From CAVRXQ01 sp963831155 (GTDB lineage Bacteria; Actinomycetota; Acidimicrobiia; Acidimicrobiales; Bog-793): a DNA stretch of 64,000 nt. Each line of letters begins with the position of its first letter. The stretch's first letter is position 1. A program made the position numbers and the translations under genes. The notes under the pieces are model-generated. The model worked only from the letters and a program-made list of their open reading frames with translations. It did no database searches and had not been told where the DNA came from. Shown in pieces: positions 35,835-43,489 of the stretch. The stretch lies in NCBI GenBank assembly GCA_963831155.1, contig CAWHOY010000008.1, positions 186,001 through 250,000 of the forward strand. The letters are read 5' to 3'.

Positions 35835-37130
35835 ATGGCGACGAGAACGGTTCTGCGCGGGGCGCGAAGTCCCGGTGACATTGCGATCGAAGACGGGAAG
35901 ATCGCGGCGATCGGTGCTGTGAAAGCGCGCCGCGGCGACGAGGTAGTCGCGTGTTCGGGCGACCTCGTGACCGCGGGATTCGCGAACTGCCACCACCACC
36001 TCTACCAGTGGATGACGCGCGGCCGGGCGACGGCGTGCGACCTGTTCACGTGGCTGCGGATCCTTTATCCGATCTGGGGTGAACTGACCGTCGACGACGT
36101 CGCTGCCGCCGCGTTGGTCGGTCTCGGTGAGCTGGCGCTGAGCGGCGCGACCCTCGTTTCGGACCATCACTACGTCGTGCCTCGCGGCGACGACTCGGTC
36201 TTCGACGCGATCGCCGGTGCTGCGAATGCGGTCGGGGTCCGTCTCGAGCTGTGCCGCGGCTCGATGGACCTCGGCGAGAGCCGCGGCGGGTTGCCGCCGG
36301 ATGCGATCGTGGAGGAGATCGACGCCATCCTCGCGTCGACCGAGGCGGTCGCCGGGAGGTTGAACGACGGTGACCGGGTGCGGGTCGCCGTCGCGCCGTG
36401 CAGCCCGTTCTCCGTCTCGGTAGAGCTGATGCGCGCCTCGGCGGAGCTCGCCCGCTCACTTGGTCTTCGCCTGCACACGCACCTCGCCGAAACTCTGGAC
36501 GAGGAGCGCGACTGTCGCGCCCGGTTCGGCCGCCGGCCGGTCGAGCTGATGGAGGAGTTCGGCTGGGTCGGAGATGACGTCTGGTTCGCGCACGGCATCC
36601 ACCTCAGTGCCGAGGAGATCGGCCGCCTCGGGTCCGCGTCGACAGGCGTCGCCCACTGCCCGAGCTCGAACGCGCGCCTCGCTGCGGGGATCTGTCCGGT
36701 TCGCGAACTGATCGACGCCGGCGTCCGGGTCGGCCTTGGTGTCGACGGACCCGCGTCGAACGAGATGGGGGTGCTGCTGCCAGAACTGCGACAGGCGGTG
36801 TACTTCGCGCGCCAGCGGTCGGGACTCCCCGATGCGCTCTCCTCGGCGGAGGCGATCGAGCTCGCGACCTCTGGCGGGGCAGCGTGCCTGGGCAGAGGCG
36901 ACCTCGGACGCCTGGAGCTCGGCGCGCCGGCGGACCTCGCGGTGTGGCCGATGGCGGACGTCGCCGATCTCCCCGACCCGGCCGATGCGCTTGTGCTCGG
37001 CCCGGACCGGCGGGTGCGGCACCTCTTCGTCGCCGGAGAGCGGGTCGTCGAGGACGGCAGCCTTGTCGGCGTCGACCTCGAGGCGGCGCATCGCGAGCTC
37101 GCCGGGCGTGCCCGGCGCCTGTGGCCGTGA
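35835..37130 (+). CDS. 8-oxoguanine-deaminase-like amidohydrolase
   Basis: A 431-residue TRZ/ATZ-type aminohydrolase. NCHHHLYQWMTRGRA near residue 52 gives the metal-binding HxH. The following LFTWLRILYPIWGELTVDDV is highly typical of bacterial 8-oxoguanine deaminases and related atrazine-type enzymes. RLHTHLAETLDEERD near 213 and GLGVDGPASNEMG near 305 complete the site. It would convert 8-oxoguanine (to urate) or a related aminopurine. The ATG at 35835 directly abuts AGGAG, so spacing is unusual; an in-frame GTG at 35766 is an alternative, but the family N-terminus fits 35835. Confidence 0.82.
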   Translation: MATRTVLRGARSPGDIAIEDGKIAAIGAVKARRGDEVVACSGDLVTAGFANCHHHLYQWMTRGRATACDLFTWLRILYPIWGELTVDDVAAAALVGLGELALSGATLVSDHHYVVPRGDDSVFDAIAGAANAVGVRLELCRGSMDLGESRGGLPPDAIVEEIDAILASTEAVAGRLNDGDRVRVAVAPCSPFSVSVELMRASAELARSLGLRLHTHLAETLDEERDCRARFGRRPVELMEEFGWVGDDVWFAHGIHLSAEEIGRLGSASTGVAHCPSSNARLAAGICPVRELIDAGVRVGLGVDGPASNEMGVLLPELRQAVYFARQRSGLPDALSSAEAIELATSGGAACLGRGDLGRLELGAPADLAVWPMADVADLPDPADALVLGPDRRVRHLFVAGERVVEDGSLVGVDLEAAHRELAGRARRLWP

Positions 37131-37191
37131 TGCGGACGGAGGGGCCTTCGGCCCTGTGAGGACACGGTTCAGTCGCACAGGCTGGGACGTG

Positions 37192-37947
37192 ATGACGAAT
37201 CTGACGCAATACTGGCGTCCGCGCCAGCTCGGGGAGGCACTCGATCTCCTCAGCCACGACCGCGTCGTGGCGATCGGTGGCGGCACCGAAGTGAACACCT
37301 GGGACCACGGCGAACCGATCGCGGTCGTGGATCTACAGGCGCTCGGTCTCGACGGCGTCGAATTGCGCGGGCCGGGCGAGTTGCACATCGGATCGACCGC
37401 GTCGCTGCAACTGCTCATGGAACACCCGGACGCGCCCGTCGCGCTGCGCGACGCGGCCCGTCGAGAGGTCCCAGGCACGCTCCGCTCACAGGCGACGGTG
37501 GGCGGAACCATTTGCGGCAAAAGGACTGACAGCGAGGTGGTCGCGGCGCTTCTCCTTCACGAAGCGGTCGCCGTGGTGCTCGGACCGGACGCCCGCGAGA
37601 AGATGCCCCTCGCCGATCTGGTCAACGACCGCATCCGACTTGCGCACCGGATCCTCACCGCGGTGACGATCGACCCGAGGGGCGTAACAGCGTCGGCGAG
37701 GACGGGGCGAACGAAAGCCGACCGGCCGATCGTCGCTGTTTATGGGCGACGGTGCGCCGACGGCGCGTTCCGGCTCGTAATCACCGGTATCGGCGAAGGC
37801 CAACTCGTGGTCGATGGGGGAAGTGCCGCGGTGCGGGACGCCCTCGAAAACACGACGGGTTTTGGCGACTTTCGCGGCTCCGCCGAGTATCGGCGCGCGC
37901 TCACCGAGGTGCTCACGGGGCGGGTCCTTGAGGAGCTCAGACGATGA
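37192..37947 (+). CDS. Small FAD-binding subunit (YgfM/CoxM-like)
   Basis: A 251-residue FAD-binding subunit, smaller than the 289-residue one at 13118 and similar in size to E. coli YgfM. AIGGGTEVNTWDHGEP near residue 27 and GTLRSQATVGGTICGKRTDSE near 95 are the FAD-binding loops. The ATG lies next to an in-frame GTG at 37189. The gene ends in an ATGA overlap with the XdhD-type hydroxylase, so it is its likely partner. It may also serve the FAD-less enzyme at 31146. Confidence 0.83.
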   Translation: MTNLTQYWRPRQLGEALDLLSHDRVVAIGGGTEVNTWDHGEPIAVVDLQALGLDGVELRGPGELHIGSTASLQLLMEHPDAPVALRDAARREVPGTLRSQATVGGTICGKRTDSEVVAALLLHEAVAVVLGPDAREKMPLADLVNDRIRLAHRILTAVTIDPRGVTASARTGRTKADRPIVAVYGRRCADGAFRLVITGIGEGQLVVDGGSAAVRDALENTTGFGDFRGSAEYRRALTEVLTGRVLEELRR

Positions 37948-40898
37948 AGATCACGCTGCAGGTGAACGGCGAGCTGCGCGAGGTCGAGTGCGAGCCCGGC
38001 ACGACGTTGCTGCGTGCGCTGCGCGGACTCGGATGTTTCAGTGTGCGCTTCGGTTCGTCGAGCGGGGAGACCGGCGCCTCGGCGGTGCTCGTCGACGGAC
38101 GGCTCGTTGCTTCAGACGTCCTCCTCGCGGCGCAGGCCGAGGGTCACGCGGTGACGACGCTCGAGTCGTTGAACCGCGTGACCGGGGAGCTCGATCCGAT
38201 CCAGCAGGCATTCGCCGAGTCCGGCGCGCTGCAGTCGGGGTACTCGGCTGGGGCGATGATCCTCGCCACCAAGCGCCTGCTCGAGTCTGACCCGAACCCT
38301 TCGGAGGACGAGATCCGTGACGCGTTGGGTGGCATTCTCGACCGAGAGACCGGCTATGTGAAGGTCGTCGAAGCGGTGAGGAGGGCGGCGGCGAGCCTGC
38401 GAGGAGACAAACTCGATCCCGTCGAGGCGGTCCCCGTCGCGCCGCTCGCCAGTCGGGTCGGCGACGCGTTGTCAGCGGGCATCACCGAACTCTCCGAGGT
38501 GAGCACCGCGCTGCCGCGACTTGTGCCTTCCGGCGACTCGCGAGAAGGCGCCGTCATCGGCAAGCCAGTCATGAAGGTCGACGCGTTGCGCCTCGCGAAG
38601 GGCAACCCGTGTTTCACCGACGACATCGAGCCGCGCGGACTGCTTTACGCCAAGGTGCTGCGTAGCCCCCTCGCGCACGCGCGGATTGTCGCGATCGATG
38701 ATTCGGCGGCGCGCGCGCTCCCTGGCGTGCGAGCCGTGCTGCACTACCAGAACACTGCGCGCGTGAAGTACGCGACCGGCGGTCAGAGCTGGCCGAACCC
38801 CCAGCCCTGGGACCAGGTGAGCTTCGACGACAAGGTCCGACACGTCGGCGACCGCGTCGCCGCAGTAGCTGCCGACACCGGCGAGATCGCCGAGGAGGCA
38901 TGCCGGCTGATTCGCGTCACCTATGACCCGTTGCCCGCGGTCTTCGACCCAGTCGCGGCGCGCGCTGAGGGTGCGCCCGTCATCCACGACGAGGACGACA
39001 CGGTCGGCATCTACGACGCGAAGCACAACCTCAGCCACCACATCGAAGGACGCACGGTGGACGACGCGGCGCTCGAGTCGGCCCTCGCCGGAGCCGACCA
39101 TGTCTTCGAGGCGACGTATCGCGTCGGGCAGGTCCAGCACGTTCCCATCGAGCCCCACATCACGATCGGCTGGCTCGACGAGGACGACCGGCTCGTCCTG
39201 CGTTCATCGACGCAGGTGCCCTTCCACGTGCGACGGATGATCGCGCCGCTGCTCGGGCTGTCCGTGAAGCGCATCCGCGTCGTAAAGCCCCGCCTCGGCG
39301 GCGCATTCGGCTCGAAGCAGGAGATGCTGATCGAGGACATCGTCGGCCACCTCGTGCTCGCGACCCGCCGGCCCGTGCGCTTGGAGCTCACCCGAGAGGA
39401 GGAGTTCATCTCGACGCGGGTGCGCCACGCCCAAACGATCACGCTTCGTACCGGTGTGAACGACGACGGACACCTCGTCGCCCAGGACATGAGGGTCGTC
39501 TCGAACACCGGCCCGTACGGCTCGCACGGTTTCACCGTCAATTCGGTATCGGGCCAGCACGGGCTGTCGTTGTACAACTGTCCAGCGAAGCGCTTTGTCT
39601 GTGACGTCGTCTACACGAACCGAGCAGTCGCGGGTGCGTTCCGCGGCTACGGCGCACCGCAGGCATTTTTCGCCCTCGAGTCGCACATGGATGACATCGC
39701 CCGCGCGCTCGAGATGGATCCGATCGAACTGCGACGTCGGAACTGGGTCCGCGAGGGCGACGCGCTCGACATCGTCCTCCGCCTCGGAGAGCGCGGCGGT
39801 GTGCAGGAGATCGCGCCCGAGGACATGCCGCACGTGACGTCGAGCGGGCTGGAAGAGTGCGCGGCGCAGGGCATGCGCGCCATCTGTTGGGAGCGGCGGG
39901 CGGATCCTGAGTGGAGGCGGCCACCCGACCAACCGAATATTCGGCGCGGAATCGGGCTGGCGGCGGCGATCCAAGGAACGGGGATCCCCTTCATCGACAT
40001 GGCCGCGTCCTCGATCAAGATCAACGACGACGGCTCGTTCAATCTGCTCGTCGGAGCGTCCGACCTCGGCACCGGCTCCGACACCGTGCTGGCGCAGATC
40101 GCCGCCGAGGTTCTCGGCGTGCCGCTGGACGACATCGTTGTTTACTCGTCGGACACCGATCTCACGCCATTCGACGTCGGCGCCTACGCATCGAGCACGA
40201 CGTATGTCTCGGGTAACGCAGTGAAAAAGGCGGCGGAGGCGGTGCGCGAACGGATCTGCGCACGTGCCGCACGTCTCCTCGGTTTGGGCGCCGCCGGCGA
40301 AATCGAGCTCCACGACAAAAGAGCGTGGGCGCCAGACGGACGGTCGATCTCGATCTCAGACGTGGCGCTGAACGCTTTCCACGTCGAACAGAACGAGCAG
40401 ATCATGGCCGTCGCGTCCTACGTCTCTTCGCAGTCTCCTCCGCCATTCGCGGTGCAGCTGGCGGCCGTCGAGGTCGATGTCGAAACGGGACAGGTGACGG
40501 TGTTAAAACTCGTCACGGCGGTCGACTGCGGGGTGGCGATCAACCCGGTGACGGCGAGCGGCCAGGTCGAGGGGGCGATGGCCCAGGCGCTCGGTTACGC
40601 GCTCACCGAGGAACTCGTCCTCGACGACGACGGGCGGCCGCTGAACGGCCGGATCGGCCCGTACTGGATCTTTCGAGCTGACGACATGCCGCCGACCGAG
40701 GTCTTCCTCATCCAGACGATGGAGCCGTCCGGGCCGTTCGGCGCGAAGGCGGTTGCCGAGATCCCGATGGACGGTGTGGCGCCGGCGGTGCGCAACGCGA
40801 TCCTCGACGCGACCGGCGTCGCGATCAACGAGATCCCTTTCACTCCCGAGCGTGTCTGGCGCGCTCTGCAGTCGAAAGGCGCCCTGCTGGCGTCCTAA
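37944..40898 (+). CDS. xdhD: XdhD-type molybdenum hydroxylase with cysteine-less ferredoxin domain
   Basis: A 984-residue fused protein: a ferredoxin-like N-terminus (1-150) and a full molybdopterin region (190-975) with GGAFGSKQEMLIED near 451, VAGAFRGYGAPQAFFALE near 560 and GPFGAKAVAEIPMDGVAPAV near 930, whose Glu is the family's catalytic base. All eight cluster cysteines are replaced: RFGSSSGETGASAVLVDG, ALQSGYSAGAM and GGILDRETGY stand where CxxxxCxxC, QCGFC and CRCTG occur in relatives. From memory, E. coli XdhD has the same cysteine loss, so this is a conserved subfamily trait rather than decay. It is coupled to a YgfM-like FAD subunit. The electron path is unknown. Confidence 0.88.
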   Translation: MKITLQVNGELREVECEPGTTLLRALRGLGCFSVRFGSSSGETGASAVLVDGRLVASDVLLAAQAEGHAVTTLESLNRVTGELDPIQQAFAESGALQSGYSAGAMILATKRLLESDPNPSEDEIRDALGGILDRETGYVKVVEAVRRAAASLRGDKLDPVEAVPVAPLASRVGDALSAGITELSEVSTALPRLVPSGDSREGAVIGKPVMKVDALRLAKGNPCFTDDIEPRGLLYAKVLRSPLAHARIVAIDDSAARALPGVRAVLHYQNTARVKYATGGQSWPNPQPWDQVSFDDKVRHVGDRVAAVAADTGEIAEEACRLIRVTYDPLPAVFDPVAARAEGAPVIHDEDDTVGIYDAKHNLSHHIEGRTVDDAALESALAGADHVFEATYRVGQVQHVPIEPHITIGWLDEDDRLVLRSSTQVPFHVRRMIAPLLGLSVKRIRVVKPRLGGAFGSKQEMLIEDIVGHLVLATRRPVRLELTREEEFISTRVRHAQTITLRTGVNDDGHLVAQDMRVVSNTGPYGSHGFTVNSVSGQHGLSLYNCPAKRFVCDVVYTNRAVAGAFRGYGAPQAFFALESHMDDIARALEMDPIELRRRNWVREGDALDIVLRLGERGGVQEIAPEDMPHVTSSGLEECAAQGMRAICWERRADPEWRRPPDQPNIRRGIGLAAAIQGTGIPFIDMAASSIKINDDGSFNLLVGASDLGTGSDTVLAQIAAEVLGVPLDDIVVYSSDTDLTPFDVGAYASSTTYVSGNAVKKAAEAVRERICARAARLLGLGAAGEIELHDKRAWAPDGRSISISDVALNAFHVEQNEQIMAVASYVSSQSPPPFAVQLAAVEVDVETGQVTVLKLVTAVDCGVAINPVTASGQVEGAMAQALGYALTEELVLDDDGRPLNGRIGPYWIFRADDMPPTEVFLIQTMEPSGPFGAKAVAEIPMDGVAPAVRNAILDATGVAINEIPFTPERVWRALQSKGALLAS

Positions 40899-40970
40899 GG
40901 CATCGCCTTGTCGAGGCGCGCGACGTGAAACCTCGCTACGGCGGCGGCGAACGCCGCTCAGCGCGCAGGT

Positions 40971-42695
40971 TCAGACGGCCGTCACGTCGGTGAGGGCGAA
41001 CCGTGTCACGTCGACGAGTCCGCGGTCGGTGATCCGCAGCTCGGGCATCACCGAAAGCCCGAGAAAGCTCAGCTGCATAAAAGGGGCCTCGATCGTGACA
41101 CCGAGGCGGCTCGCGACGGCATCGGCGAGGGCGCCGACTCCTTGCGCGACCTCCCGTGCCGAACCCGTGCTCATGAGCCCGCCGATCGGAAGCGGCACCT
41201 CGGCGATCACCTCGCCGCCCAGGACGGCCACCTGCCCGCCGCCGATCTCAGCAAGGCGCGCGACGCCGACGGCCATGTCCGAGGGACCGGACTCGTCGCG
41301 GGAGCCGACGGCCATGCAGTTGTGCGCGTCATGCGCGACTGTCGAGGCCATCGCTCCGCGGCGGATTCCGAATCCAGAGACGTAGCCGAGGCCGATGCGC
41401 CCAGTTCGGCGGTGTCGCTCGACGACGGCGATCCTCGCCACATCCTGCGCGGGATCGTTGACCTCGAGCACGAGGTCGGTCGTCGACAACGATCGCGAGC
41501 GCACGCCGATGACGTGGGCCCGACCGGTCACGGGCGGCGTGAGCGCGTAGGCGCTCGGACCGGGCGGGTTCTCGAGGTGGACCGAGTGGAGCATCCATTC
41601 GGGCGCCGCGCTCGCCGGCACGATGCCGGGGATGACCTCGCCATCTTCTGCGACGAGACGCCCGGCCTGCCAGACCCGGACTGGCTCGAAGTTCGAGAGG
41701 TCCTCGAAGCACAGAACATCGGCCTGGTACCCGGGTGCGAGCCAGCCGAGGTGGTCGAAGCGGTGGTATTCGGCCGGATTTGCCGTGGCGAGAACGAGCG
41801 CGTCCTCGACGCGGACCCCGGCTTTCACGGCGAGGCGGACGCAGTCGTTGATATGCCCCTCGTTGAGAATGGTGTCGGGCTCGCGATCGTCCGTGCAGAG
41901 CGCGACACGCTCGGTGCCGTGGCGAAGGACAGTCGGGATCAACGCATTCAGATTGCGCGAGGCGGATCCTTCGCGGACGAAGATCCACATGCCCTTCCTC
42001 CGCTTCTTCTCGGCTTCTTCAAGACCGGTGCACTCGTGTTCCGACTCGATCCCTGCGGCAAGGTACGCGTCGAGCTCACGCCCCGAGACACCGGGGGCGT
42101 GGCCGTCCACACGTCGAGTTCCGGCCTCGGCGATCTTCGCCAGCATCTCGGAGTCGCCGGCGATCACGCCGGGGAAATTCATGACCTCGGCGATGCCGAT
42201 CACTCCTCGGTCTTCGAGAAGCTCCGCTAGGTCGGTGTGATCGAGCTCTGCACCGGGGCTCTCGAACGGCGAGGCGGGAACACAGCTCGAGGCGCAGATG
42301 CCGAAGGTGAACGGCAGGTGTTCAGCCGCCCGCGCCAGCGCGATCACTCCCGGCACGCCGAAGACGTTCGCGATCTCATGGGGGTCCGCCGCGACCGCGG
42401 TCGTCCCATGGGGGAGGACGGCACGTACGAACTCGTCGACCCATAGCTTCGTCGACTCGAGGTGCATGTGCGGCTCGATGAATCCCGGAGTCAACGACGC
42501 GCCCGCAACGTCGACAACGTCGGTTGCTTCGCGTCTTCCCCATCCGGCGATGATCCCGTCTTTGATCGCGAGGTCGGTCTCGATCCACTCGCGCGTACCC
42601 GGCACAAAGACCCGACCTCCTGAGATCAAAAGGTCGGCCGGCTCGTCTCCGCGCGAGACGGCGAGCAACTGAGCGGATCCACGCCGTGGGGGCAT
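40971..42695 (-). CDS. ade: Adenine deaminase
   Basis: A 574-residue adenine deaminase (adenine to hypoxanthine + NH3). Family motifs are FIEPHMHLESTKLW near residue 73 (metal HxH), GTTAVAADPHEIANVFG near 97, RRVDGHAPGVSG near 195, CTDDREPDTILNEGHIN near 268, and a C-terminal AHDAHNCMAVGSRDE typical of Ade. Length fits the family. The ATG at 42695 was chosen as the first in-frame codon with a normal coding run. It is convergent with the XdhD-type gene and provides hypoxanthine for the molybdenum hydroxylases. The 155-base gap upstream shows no feature. Confidence 0.93.
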   Translation of the reverse strand: MPPRRGSAQLLAVSRGDEPADLLISGGRVFVPGTREWIETDLAIKDGIIAGWGRREATDVVDVAGASLTPGFIEPHMHLESTKLWVDEFVRAVLPHGTTAVAADPHEIANVFGVPGVIALARAAEHLPFTFGICASSCVPASPFESPGAELDHTDLAELLEDRGVIGIAEVMNFPGVIAGDSEMLAKIAEAGTRRVDGHAPGVSGRELDAYLAAGIESEHECTGLEEAEKKRRKGMWIFVREGSASRNLNALIPTVLRHGTERVALCTDDREPDTILNEGHINDCVRLAVKAGVRVEDALVLATANPAEYHRFDHLGWLAPGYQADVLCFEDLSNFEPVRVWQAGRLVAEDGEVIPGIVPASAAPEWMLHSVHLENPPGPSAYALTPPVTGRAHVIGVRSRSLSTTDLVLEVNDPAQDVARIAVVERHRRTGRIGLGYVSGFGIRRGAMASTVAHDAHNCMAVGSRDESGPSDMAVGVARLAEIGGGQVAVLGGEVIAEVPLPIGGLMSTGSAREVAQGVGALADAVASRLGVTIEAPFMQLSFLGLSVMPELRITDRGLVDVTRFALTDVTAV

Positions 42696-42850
42696 ATCCG
42701 CATCCTAAGAGCCAGCGACGATCAAAACAGAACGTCAGACCTTCGAGCGGTGCGGGCGCGCAAACTCGACGGCCGATGAGATGCGCGAGCGAAGGCCATA
42801 AATCGCGACTGCGTGATGGAATGTCGAGGGTATTGGCATCGTCATCGCGA

Positions 42851-43480
42851 TCAGACCCCCGCAGCCGACAGCGCCGACCACACGCCAAGACCGATCAGGA
42901 TCGCCGCCGAGACCTTCCGTACCACGCCGAGAGGAATGACGCGGGTGATCGTTCGACCGACGACAACGCCGACCGCACTCGTCAACACGAATGCAGTGAC
43001 CGCGCCGACGAACACGCTCAGCGGATCGCGCGTGCGTGCCGAGAGATTTGCGATCACGATCTGGGTGAGGTCACCCATCTCGGCGAGGAACACGACGACG
43101 AAGGTCGTTGCGAAGAGGCGGAAGGACGAGGGCACGCGTCGGGCGCGCGTATCGACGCGGGAAACGAGCGCATCTTCTCTGGTGGAGACTGTTTCCCCGG
43201 CGCGTTGCGCCGAAGGTTCCTTCGTCAGGGCGAGGTAGGCGCCGCCGGCGAAGAAGCCGAACGCCGTGATCGCGTCCACGACGCGGTGCGGGGCGAGCGC
43301 CAGGAGTCCGCCAGCGATGACTGCGATGCCCGCTTCGACAACGAGTCCGAGAAGCACTCCCCAGAACACTGGCAGCGGCCGGTGACGCGAAGAGATCGTG
43401 ATCGCGGCGATGAACGTTTTGTCCGGGAACTCAGCTGGTACGACGACCGCGAAGGTCGCGGCAACAACGCCGAAGTTCAC
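42851..43480 (-). CDS. GDT1/TMEM165-family cation exchanger
   Basis: A 209-residue membrane protein with six predicted helices in two homologous halves. Each half has a family motif: VVPAEFPDKTFIAAI near residue 14 and VVVFLAEMGDLTQIVIA near 130, the E-x-x-D-(K/L)-T signatures of UPF0016. Members export or exchange Mn2+ or Ca2+. The linker (residues 85-118) is charged. It starts with GTG ten bases after the stop of the aminopeptidase gene, so it is likely co-transcribed. It has no obvious link to nucleotide metabolism; an Nramp-like transporter is far away at the window start. Confidence 0.85.
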   Translation of the reverse strand: MNFGVVAATFAVVVPAEFPDKTFIAAITISSRHRPLPVFWGVLLGLVVEAGIAVIAGGLLALAPHRVVDAITAFGFFAGGAYLALTKEPSAQRAGETVSTREDALVSRVDTRARRVPSSFRLFATTFVVVFLAEMGDLTQIVIANLSARTRDPLSVFVGAVTAFVLTSAVGVVVGRTITRVIPLGVVRKVSAAILIGLGVWSALSAAGV

Positions 43481-43489
43481 GGCGACTGA

